Shown one piece after another: positions 8,269 to 15,353 of a stretch of DNA of 37,090 nucleotides. A model generated the notes under the pieces. The model worked only from the letters and a program-made list of their open reading frames with translations, had not been told where the DNA came from and ran no database searches. Positions within the stretch are counted from its first letter, which is position 1, and each line of letters opens with the position of its first letter. Source of the DNA: Latescibacteria bacterium UBA6620 (GTDB taxonomy: Bacteria > Latescibacterota > UBA2968); NCBI GenBank assembly GCA_002433075.1, contig DJHM01000056.1, forward strand, positions 1-37,090, in the 5' to 3' direction. The translations under genes and the position numbers were made by a program.

Positions 8269-9123
8269 ATGGCTGAAAAGACGTGGACCTGGGCTTTTGT
8301 TGGCACCTTCTACGACAGCAATCTCGACCGCATGATCGAAGCGTGTCACACCTGCGACGTGAAGGCCTTGGAACTGCATCCGAGCAATGTTGAGGGACTT
8401 CGCGACGCTGAGCTCGTCGAGCTGCGCCAGCGTCTCGACGGGGAGGGCATTTCTGTCAGCTCGTTCCACCTTCCTTACGCCGCCGTCGACGACATCGCCT
8501 CTTTCTACGAATTCAAACGCTCCGCTACGGTCGCGAAGATGTCACACTGGATGCGCATTGCCGGTAAACTGGACGCTCGGGTCGTGGTGCAGCATCCCAC
8601 CACCGACCGCGATCCCGCCGTGGAGAACGGTCTCGATCGCTACTTCGAGCAGATTTACCACAGTCTCAACGAACTGGTGCCGGTCGCTAGGGAGGCAGGT
8701 GTGATCATCGGCCTTGAGAACATGACGCCGGGTGAGAGCGGTGGCGGACGTTTCTTCTCCGAGGCCGAGCACATCGCTCGTCTATCCCGGGAGTATTCCG
8801 CTGAAGAGGTGGGGTTCGTCTATGATACCGGGCACGCCCTTTATTCGGCGGGCTCTGCGGCAATCGATGTACTCGAAGCCATGGGTGAGAGGGTGGCGGC
8901 CTGGCATCTGGCGGACAACGCCGGCGACCGCGATTCGCATCTTGCACCCGGCCGCGGTGAGGTCGACTGGGACGGCGTCTTCCGCTTTGCCGCTCATATC
9001 GGATTCTCCCATCCCATCACAATGGAGACCGCGCCGTGGGGGGCAGGGCCCGACTACGCTATGGAATCGTGGAAGAACAGCATCCTCGAGCTCGAGGCGC
9101 TTGTGGAAAAGGCGCTGGTCTGA
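8269..9123 (+). CDS. TIM-barrel sugar-phosphate isomerase/epimerase
   Basis: A 284-residue AP-endonuclease-2-like TIM barrel. The probable metal ligands sit at the expected strand ends: E150 in IIGLENMTPGES, D186 and H189 in FVYDTGHAL, H213 in AAWHLADN and E253 in ITMETAPWG. The ATG at 8269 follows AAGGAGACGAA. It is transcribed away from the MDR dehydrogenase gene, giving a divergent promoter region at 8036-8268. Substrate is unknown; sugar isomerisation, epimerisation or 3-keto-sugar cleavage are all known in this fold. The metal site is complete, unlike the other TIM barrel nearby. Confidence 0.85.
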   Translation: MAEKTWTWAFVGTFYDSNLDRMIEACHTCDVKALELHPSNVEGLRDAELVELRQRLDGEGISVSSFHLPYAAVDDIASFYEFKRSATVAKMSHWMRIAGKLDARVVVQHPTTDRDPAVENGLDRYFEQIYHSLNELVPVAREAGVIIGLENMTPGESGGGRFFSEAEHIARLSREYSAEEVGFVYDTGHALYSAGSAAIDVLEAMGERVAAWHLADNAGDRDSHLAPGRGEVDWDGVFRFAAHIGFSHPITMETAPWGAGPDYAMESWKNSILELEALVEKALV

Positions 9124-9238
9124 GCCCGCTGGCCTCAGTGCGACAACAGCGATTCGTAACGCAGAGCGTGCACTGAGATATGGTGGTCGCGCGATGACGT
9201 GGTACGTGATGAAGATTGAACGCTCGGTTCCTTGAGAT

Positions 9239-10180
9239 CTACTCAAGGATAGAATCGATACGATCGATTACCGGATCGACCATCTCAGGGCTCAACACGC
9301 CTATTTTTGCGTGAAACGTCCTGCTCTCTCCCGGGGAAAGATACTTCACGTTCCCCTTTTCGAGCTCCGCCGTAGAGCCATTGTACTCCGCAGTCGCTGG
9401 GGCAACACGATACCCGCGGCCTCTTCGTCCGCCTTTCGCGATAACCACCGGATTCCAACAGGCAATTCGTCGGGGCGGTGCGAGACGTACGCCGCCTGCC
9501 CATCCACGTATCTCATGAGCGTATGGGCCCATCCGTCGGCGTCCGCCTCGTAGTCGATCGAAAAAACGACTTCCGGATCCAGGGGGAGATCGGCGGAGAG
9601 CGTGTGATGAAGACCGGGTTGAGATTCGAGACGGTCCATAAAGGCTTTCAAGTCCTCGATGCGTTCGGATTTCATGTGTCCCGGAACGCTGTTGTGGACC
9701 CGAACCGCCTCGCCCGTCTTCGGTGCGCTGTAGTACAGCTCCGCGTCGTCTTCGGGTTTGTGATTCATATGCATCATATACATAAGGGGCATTGTTTCTC
9801 CCCTCAGGTTCTCGATCTTCATCTCTACGTCAACCACGCTGGAATCCGACTCGAGGGTGATCGTGGGTTCGGCAAGATAGTGAACGTTGAAGGCCACTTT
9901 GTGCTCATATCGGCCGCTCACCGAGACATAATCGACGCCATCACGCTCTCCAGCGACGATTACAGCCGAACGATAGGGCGCATTGGGAAGCTCGCCGTGC
10001 AAGGGATGGGTGTCCGAAGCGGAGGGCACGCCCATCGCCGTCGCGCCGCAGTGCAACAGGAAACCGCCATAGTTCTCGAGATAATCACGTGAACCCGTCG
10101 GCTCGTCGAAGATGGAACGCATCGTCAGCTCTCGTGCGTGGAATCCGCATCGCCATATCTGCTGACCGTGGTAGGGCAGG
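9239..10180 (-). pseudogene. DUF4432 (aldose-epimerase-like) gene, frameshifted and 5'-truncated
   Basis: The core reads TMRSIFDEPTGSRDYL, ENYGGFLLHCGATAMG and THPLHGELPNAPY, the conserved HCG and LHGEL blocks of DUF4432, a galactose-mutarotase-like fold. The frame with GIRWLSRKADEEAAGIVLP then goes wrong; a one-base shift at the GGGG run at 9399-9402 restores ATAEYNGSTAELEKGN and the natural end at a TAG at 9239-9241. The N-terminal quarter of the family is missing: upstream of about 10180 the minus strand is only the shadow of the DUF1016/thermonuclease gene. LPYHGQQIW just upstream of the methionine at 10122 may be the last authentic N-terminal piece. Upstream breakpoint is approximate. 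Confidence 0.75.
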
Positions 10181-10956
10181 CCCAATACCGCGCGCGCGTG
10201 ATTCCTCAGCTGGCGGATGATGTGGAGCTCTCCGAACAACGTCTCTACGAATCGCTCAATTTCTATCGAAATTTCCCAAATCCCCGAACGCACGGGGATT
10301 TGACGTGGAGTCAGATCACACGCCTCCTGGGCGTGCCGGACCCAGATGCCCGTGAGTATTACGTTTCGACCGTACAGGCCGAGGCTTGGTCCTTCCGGCA
10401 ACTGACCGACGCCATCCGAACGCAGGCCCACCGCAAGACTGAAACGGTCTCGAAGACAAGCGCCCTGAAGCCGCTCCGAGGAGACCTGAACGTCTACCGC
10501 GTCCGTCGGCCTGCCTCCGCTCATACAAGCAGACTCTACCTCGACCTCGGATTCAGCCTCTACTGGCAAGCCCGAGATCGAGCCGATTTCCAGGACGGTT
10601 CGATCGTCCAGGTTCGGGCGCAATCGAAAAGTAGTTTTGCCATACGCCAGGTCGATGTGACCCCACGCCGTCTCTTCACACATCGTCTCAACGTGGCCCG
10701 TGTGATTGACGGAGACACCCTCGCGGTGACCCTCACCACCCCCAACGGCGACCTCCTTGCTCAGAAACTCCATCTTCGCGGCATCGCCACCGCCGAACTG
10801 CCGACGGAAGCCGTCCACAGGGCAAAGCGATTCGTCGAGCGTTACCTCGCGGACATCTTCTATCTGCCGGGCGAATCGGACGCGGATATCGTCGCGGGGG
10901 AGGGCCGGTTCCTGAATGGCGAGTTGTTGAGTGAGGGGCTGGCGCGCAGGGTGTGA
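10138..10956 (+). CDS. DUF1016_N domain fused to a thermonuclease (SNase) domain
   Basis: The N-terminal ~100 residues (ESLNFYRNFP, DLTWSQITRLLGV, DAREYY, SFRQLTDAI) match DUF1016_N of YhcG-like proteins. The C-terminal half is a staphylococcal-nuclease-like domain: VARVIDGDTLAVTL (metal Asp), LHLRGIATAEL (Arg and Glu equivalent to R35/E43), RAKRFVE, then RYLADIFYLPGE and FLNGELLSEGLA. Between FVE and RYLADIFY the usual ~20 residues with the K-x-D-x-YG segment seem missing in frame, which may damage the active site. The start is a GTG at 10138. YhcG normally carries a PD-(D/E)XK nuclease; here SNase takes that place. It lies head to head with the truncated DUF4432 gene. Confidence 0.75.
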   Translation: MESASPYLLTVVGQAQYRARVIPQLADDVELSEQRLYESLNFYRNFPNPRTHGDLTWSQITRLLGVPDPDAREYYVSTVQAEAWSFRQLTDAIRTQAHRKTETVSKTSALKPLRGDLNVYRVRRPASAHTSRLYLDLGFSLYWQARDRADFQDGSIVQVRAQSKSSFAIRQVDVTPRRLFTHRLNVARVIDGDTLAVTLTTPNGDLLAQKLHLRGIATAELPTEAVHRAKRFVERYLADIFYLPGESDADIVAGEGRFLNGELLSEGLARRV

Positions 10957-10963
10957 AAGGCGT

Positions 10964-11170
10964 CAACCACCAAGACTCAGAGAAAGACTGGACGGTCCAA
11001 CCAAATGTAGGAAAAAGCAGAAGCCACGAAGAAGGGAAGCAGGGCGTCCCCATGCAGAGCCCGGGAACGAGGAATCCTGGGCATCGGGCCATAGCCCCAC
11101 TTCGCCTTGGCTTCGGCAAGGTAAACATGCTGTGGCCCTATTCTTCCATGTATTCCGTGTGTTCCGTGGT
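10964..11170. repeat. Intergenic element with imperfect inverted ends (ACCACGAAG-type repeat)
   Basis: The left end reads AACCACCAAGACTCAGAG and the right end, on the opposite strand, ACCACGGAACACACGGAATA. The two are imperfect inverted copies of the ACCAC-GAAGG-ACACGAAGG type of intergenic repeat found in many environmental bacteria. An internal CCACGAAGAAGG is also present. A second copy of one end occurs at 34264-34290. There is no coding sequence inside. It separates the nuclease gene from the TPP-riboswitch operon. Confidence 0.45.
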
Positions 11171-11177
11171 CCCGCTC

Positions 11178-11206
11178 TTGACACTCGCGACCGATTCCAA
11201 TACGTT
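11178..11206 (+). promoter_or_regulatory. Sigma-70-type promoter of the TPP-riboswitch operon
   Basis: A consensus -35 box TTGACA at 11178-11183 is followed after exactly 17 bases by TACGTT at 11201-11206 as a weak -10 box. Transcription would begin near 11213, about 25 bases before the TPP aptamer, which is the expected arrangement. Confidence 0.6.
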
Positions 11207-11237
11207 CTACCCGTAACACATCGCGAAACAGAATCCG

Positions 11238-11308
11238 CATAGGGGTGCCGTAAGGCTGAGATCACACCCTGTGAACCTGATCTGGGTAATGCCAGCGTAG
11301 GGAAGCGG
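11238..11308 (+). ncRNA. TPP riboswitch (THI element) aptamer
   Basis: The conserved THI-box sequence is complete: GGGGTGCC at 11242, the CTGAGAT motif at 11256-11262, ACACCCTGTGAACCTGATCT, GGGTAATGCCAGCGTAGGGA and AAGCGG near 11306. These make up the pyrimidine-sensor and pyrophosphate-sensor helices that bind thiamine pyrophosphate. A terminator hairpin lies 30 bases downstream, followed by the start of the TonB-dependent receptor. The design therefore fits transcription attenuation when TPP is plentiful. Confidence 0.97.
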
Positions 11309-11338
11309 AAAGCAAATCGGTGAATCCAGCACCGGTCG

Positions 11339-11363
11339 GCCGCTCTCTACGGAGCGGCTTTTT
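11339..11363 (+). terminator. Intrinsic terminator of the TPP riboswitch expression platform
   Basis: GCCGCTC (11339-11345) pairs perfectly with GAGCGGC (11352-11358) across a 6-base loop and is followed by TTTTT (11359-11363). It sits between the aptamer and the receptor start codon at 11380, so it should stop transcription when the aptamer is bound by TPP. Confidence 0.85.
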
Positions 11364-11379
11364 CATTGTTGGAGACACC

Positions 11380-13863
11380 ATGCGCACCAAGCTCGAACTC
11401 GCAGTCACCCGATGGGCGTCCGTCCTCGGGACCCTTCTCTTCTTCACCTGCTCCGCCCACGCCACATCGATCGTAGGACGCGTGGTCGACGCCTCGACCG
11501 GCGACCCCGTGCACGGAGTCAACGTACAGCTGCGGGCCACCCCTCTCGGCGCCACCACCACCGACGACGGATCTTACGGCCTCGGAGATGTGTCTCCCGG
11601 GACCTACGTCCTGCTCTTCACTCACGTCGGCTATCGACCGCACAGCAAACCGGTTCGGGTCACTCAGAGTACGCTTTCGGTCGACGTCCGACTCTCCCCC
11701 ACCACCCTGCTCGAACAGACCGTGGTCGTCACGGCCGACCGCGCCGTCGAGCGTGAATCGGCCGTCGCCTTCTCGAACATGGATCAGCGGGAAATCGACA
11801 ATCGCTTCCACGCCCAGGGTATTCCTACGATGCTCTCCGAAATGCCCTCGGCCACCACCTATTCCGAATCCGGGAACAACATCGGCTACACCTATCTGAC
11901 GCTACGGGGATTCGACCAACGCAGAATCTCTGTCATGATCAATGGCATTCCGCAGAACGACCCGGAAGACCACAACGTCTACTGGGTCAACTTCCCCGAC
12001 CTCGCCTCCTCCCTCGAAGACGTTCAGGTTCAGAGGGGCGCGGGCAGCGGCCTCTATGGCCCCGCCGCCATCGGCGGCTCGATCAACCTAGTCACAGACC
12101 GGTTCTCGCCCGAACCCAAGGTTACACTCACCAGCGGCTACGGCAGTTACGACACGCGGAAGGTCGGCCTGACCCTGAACTCTGGCCTGCTTGATAACGG
12201 CTGGGCGGTCAACGCACACCTCAGCAAGACGATGACGGATGGTTATCGTCACGGCGCGTGGGTCGACTTCATGTCCTACTTTGCCGGCGCCGCCCATTAC
12301 ACCCCCCGCTCGACCACGCGCATTCACGTCTACGGGAGCCTCAACCGCGACCACCTGAATTACTACGGCACGGAACGCTTTCAGACCGTGAACGGCAACC
12401 GCGTCGACGTCCTCGCCGACCGCAAGCTGCGTCGCCAGAACCCCATCGTCGGCAATGACGAAATCGAGGACTTTCACCAGCCTCACGTCGAAGCCTTGAG
12501 TGAGTGGGCGCTCGATGAAAACAAAACCTTGCACAACAGTTTCTTCTACGTCCAGGGTGGGGGCTTTTTCGACTTTGACGGAACGGGCTGGGCGGACGAA
12601 GCCTACTTCCGATTGACTCCGGAAAACGGGTTTACGCCCGTCGGCAACCCCGGCCAGTCGCTCGTCCGTGCCTTCGTCAACAACCATCAGGCCGGATGGC
12701 TGCCTCGCCTTACCCTCGAGCGCCGAACTTCCACTACGGAGATTGGATTCGAAGCCCGCTACCATCAATCTCTCCACTGGGGTTCGGTGCGTTTTGCCGA
12801 GAACCTCCCACCGGAGATCACACCCGAATACCGCTTCTACCAGTACAAAGGCGAAAAGTGGATTGGAGGGGCCTATGTCGGACACACCCAGCGGGTGAAC
12901 GAACGCGTCAACGTCAACGGCAAGGTTCACGTGGCCGCCAAGCGCTATCGGTTGTTCGACGAAGCTTTCGTCGGCACCGAGTTCACGGTACCCCTCCTGT
13001 TCGTCAATCCCAGTCTGGGCGTGAACGTCAATCTGACCGACCGCGTCCACGGCTACGCCAGTTTCGCACGCACCTCACGGGAACCCCAACTCAAGAACTA
13101 TTACAATGCGGCCAACTCCAGCGGCTGGGGTGATAGGCAGCCTCAGTTCGCCCAGGATGCCAACGGCCGCTTCAACTTCGACGATCCCCTGGCCAAACCC
13201 GAGACGCTGAACGACGTCGAACTCGGTGCAGGATATACGTCGCCTTCCCTCCACGGCACTCTGAACCTGTTCTGGATGGACTTTCGGGACGAAATCGTCA
13301 GCAACGGTCAGCTCGACCAGTTCGGACAGCCGGTCACCGGCAACGCCGACAAGACCCTGCACAAAGGGGTCGAACTCACCGCAGCCGCACGCGTAGCACC
13401 CGGACTCACCCTTCGGGGGAACCTCAGTGTCTCCCGCAACACCTTCAAGAAGCACACCGTCTTCGATTCTTCCGGTCAAGGGACGAGCTTCAACGGGAAT
13501 CGAATTTCGGGTTTCCCTGACGTCCTAGGGAACGTCCGCGCGACGTTCGAGCGACAGGGGTTCCGAGCGTCTCTCGCAGTTCAGCACGTCGGAAAGCAGT
13601 ACACGGACAATTCTGAAGACAATCGGCTGGACCCGGCCGCTCGATCCACACCCGACTACGTCCCGCTCTTTGTCGAGGCCTACACGGTCGCCAACCTCGG
13701 GCTCGCCTACGACTTCGGGCCCCATCTCGGACTGAAGCGGCTCGAACTTCGCGTCGATGTCAACAATCTGTTCGACACCCTCTACGAGACCCGGGGTGAA
13801 ACCACCGCTTTTTTCCCGGCCGCGACCCGAAACGTCTTCGTCTGGTCGAAGATCGACCTGTAG
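11380..13863 (+). CDS. TonB-dependent outer-membrane receptor under TPP riboswitch control
   Basis: Active transporter for a scarce substrate across the outer membrane, driven by TonB-ExbBD. I place the start at the ATG at 11380, after GGAG and beyond the terminator; a signal peptide of about 28 residues ends in SAHA. Residues ~30-105 are a carboxypeptidase-regulatory-like beta domain (VVDASTGDPVHGVNVQL, GTYVLLFTHVGYRP). The plug follows (LRGFDQRRISVMINGIPQND, VQRGAGSGLYGPAAIGGSIN), then a 22-strand-type barrel with NLFDTLYETRGE close to the end. At 827 residues it is full length, ending in L instead of the usual aromatic residue. The riboswitch upstream implies thiamine or a precursor as substrate (inference). 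The stop is TAG, with a second receptor C-terminus following in the same frame. Confidence 0.92.
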   Translation: MRTKLELAVTRWASVLGTLLFFTCSAHATSIVGRVVDASTGDPVHGVNVQLRATPLGATTTDDGSYGLGDVSPGTYVLLFTHVGYRPHSKPVRVTQSTLSVDVRLSPTTLLEQTVVVTADRAVERESAVAFSNMDQREIDNRFHAQGIPTMLSEMPSATTYSESGNNIGYTYLTLRGFDQRRISVMINGIPQNDPEDHNVYWVNFPDLASSLEDVQVQRGAGSGLYGPAAIGGSINLVTDRFSPEPKVTLTSGYGSYDTRKVGLTLNSGLLDNGWAVNAHLSKTMTDGYRHGAWVDFMSYFAGAAHYTPRSTTRIHVYGSLNRDHLNYYGTERFQTVNGNRVDVLADRKLRRQNPIVGNDEIEDFHQPHVEALSEWALDENKTLHNSFFYVQGGGFFDFDGTGWADEAYFRLTPENGFTPVGNPGQSLVRAFVNNHQAGWLPRLTLERRTSTTEIGFEARYHQSLHWGSVRFAENLPPEITPEYRFYQYKGEKWIGGAYVGHTQRVNERVNVNGKVHVAAKRYRLFDEAFVGTEFTVPLLFVNPSLGVNVNLTDRVHGYASFARTSREPQLKNYYNAANSSGWGDRQPQFAQDANGRFNFDDPLAKPETLNDVELGAGYTSPSLHGTLNLFWMDFRDEIVSNGQLDQFGQPVTGNADKTLHKGVELTAAARVAPGLTLRGNLSVSRNTFKKHTVFDSSGQGTSFNGNRISGFPDVLGNVRATFERQGFRASLAVQHVGKQYTDNSEDNRLDPAARSTPDYVPLFVEAYTVANLGLAYDFGPHLGLKRLELRVDVNNLFDTLYETRGETTAFFPAATRNVFVWSKIDL

Positions 13864-14220
13864 GAAGGGTACCGGAACTCCGCCCTCAGATGAAACACCG
13901 CCGACATCGCGCTCAACGCGCCCAAGCACAAGTTCAATGTCGGCACCGGGTACGACCACACCCAGTCAGGTGTCTCATTCAAGGCAGGACTACGCTACCG
14001 CGACTCGTTCCCCATGGATTCAGGCGTCTACGTCGGTACCGTCGATTCCTACGCTGCCGTGGACGCGACCGTCAAATACAAGCTGCCGATCACGAAGCCC
14101 CAATTCGGGGCCACGCTGACAGTCGGCGCCTCCAACCTCTTTGACAACGAGGTCCAGGAATTCATCGGCGCCCGCGCGATTGGCCGCCTGATCACAACCG
14201 GAGTCGTCATCAACTTCTAA
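13864..14220 (+). pseudogene. C-terminal remnant of a second TonB-dependent receptor
   Basis: In the same frame as the upstream receptor, behind its TAG and a further TGA at about 13891-13893, the sequence reads IALNAPKHKFNVGTGYD, SGVYVGTVDSYAAVDATV, LTVGASNLFDN and EFIGARAIGRLITTG, ending in NF and TAA. These are the last barrel strands of a different TonB-dependent receptor type, with NAPKHKF and F-x-GA-x-x-IGR signatures. About 110 residues remain of 700-900. It has no start codon or signal peptide of its own. It could be the end of a deleted tandem receptor or the old C-terminus of the present one. Confidence 0.75.
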
Positions 14221-14237
14221 TCACGGGCGACGCAGAC

Positions 14238-15353
14238 ATTCGCAAGCGCGCAATCTTTCAACTCCTGCTGGCGCCGGTCCTTCTCTGGGCCGGCGCTGTC
14301 GCTTGGTCGAGTCCGGACGTCCACACGACCCGCGGGCGCCGGTTTACCGTCTTGCCCCTGGCCGGATTCAGCTCAGAAGATGGCCCAGGCTACGGCCTGC
14401 GCGTTGCGACGTACTTCTACGACGGACACACCGTCCCTTACCGGAATTCCACGAGCGTCCAGGTCTTCTTCACCACCAAAGGAAAGTGGGCGCACCGGCT
14501 TCTCGTCGACTATCCCCAGATTCGGCCCGGCCACCGTCTAGAAATCGAGCTTCGGTACGACAAAGAGGATCGGGCGAATTTTTTCGGCAACCTGGACGAC
14601 GGACAGATTGCCGATTTCAGCCATGACGAGCAGACGTTTCGCCAGCAGGATCCTTATCTGGCCGTCCGCTGGATTCAGGATCTTCGCAGGCCGTGGCGAT
14701 TGCAGCTGGGCCTTCGCACCGGAAACACATTCATTGACCTGCACGCCGCCTCCGGCTCGATTCTGCAGAGCCTGGCTCCGCTCGGAGATGCGGGCGGTGG
14801 ACTCACGCAGTTCAACGCCGCCTTGCGGCACGACACGCGGGACAACTATATCAACACCACCAGGGGACATCTGTCGGAAATTCGCGTCGAACACGGCCTC
14901 GGCTCGGACAACACGTTCAACGGAGGCACCATCGACCTCCAGCATCGCCATTTTATTTCACCCCATCCCAGCTTCGTGCTCGCACATCGTGCCTCAACCA
15001 CGTATACCTATGGCGATGTCCCCTTTTTCGAGCAGCCCAAGCTCGGCAGCAGCAAGACCCTTCGGGGCCTCTCGGCCGACCGCTTCCGGGGCGAAGCACG
15101 CGTCCTCCTGAACACCGAAGTGCGCTGGCTCGGTCTACCGTTGTCCCAAAAGCACCAGGTCTTCGGCGGACTCAATCTCTTCGGCGACCTGGGTCAGATC
15201 TACGATCGAACGGCGTCGCCTTCACTGACCGGGTGGAACGTCGGCGTCGGTATCGGGGCCCGGCTCTATTGGTATAGCACCGTGGTCCGAGCCGATTACG
15301 GCCAGTCCGACGGCGATTCCGTCCTTTACATGCGCTTCGCACAGATTTTCTGA
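14238..15353 (+). CDS. Omp85/BamA-type outer-membrane barrel protein
   Basis: The mature part looks like the 16-stranded surface-antigen (bacterial Omp85) domain: RHDTRDNYINTTRGHL, LRGLSADRFRGEARVLLNTE and a C-terminal RFAQIF ending in phenylalanine, the signal for barrel insertion. No POTRA domains precede it, so it resembles short Omp85 relatives more than BamA itself. The frame contains a signal-peptide-like stretch, RKRAIFQLLLAPVLLWAGA, that begins near an ATT at 14238. No ATG, GTG or TTG precedes it in frame; a TTG at 14352 would drop the signal peptide. The stop codon overlaps the ATG of the MFS gene. Its job in the TPP operon is unknown; it may assist passage across the outer membrane. 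Confidence 0.75.
   Translation: MRKRAIFQLLLAPVLLWAGAVAWSSPDVHTTRGRRFTVLPLAGFSSEDGPGYGLRVATYFYDGHTVPYRNSTSVQVFFTTKGKWAHRLLVDYPQIRPGHRLEIELRYDKEDRANFFGNLDDGQIADFSHDEQTFRQQDPYLAVRWIQDLRRPWRLQLGLRTGNTFIDLHAASGSILQSLAPLGDAGGGLTQFNAALRHDTRDNYINTTRGHLSEIRVEHGLGSDNTFNGGTIDLQHRHFISPHPSFVLAHRASTTYTYGDVPFFEQPKLGSSKTLRGLSADRFRGEARVLLNTEVRWLGLPLSQKHQVFGGLNLFGDLGQIYDRTASPSLTGWNVGVGIGARLYWYSTVVRADYGQSDGDSVLYMRFAQIF

Noticed and set aside
10190..10818. 5' extension of the DUF4432 frame on the minus strand
   Set aside because: This part reads opposite clear DUF1016_N and SNase motifs on the plus strand and matches nothing in DUF4432.
12088..13050. Minus-strand open frame inside the TonB receptor gene
   Set aside because: It is the complement shadow of a clear barrel domain and has no ribosome site or family resemblance.
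13864..14220. Receptor fragment as an independent small outer-membrane protein
   Set aside because: It lacks a start codon, ribosome site and signal peptide, and begins in the middle of a barrel.
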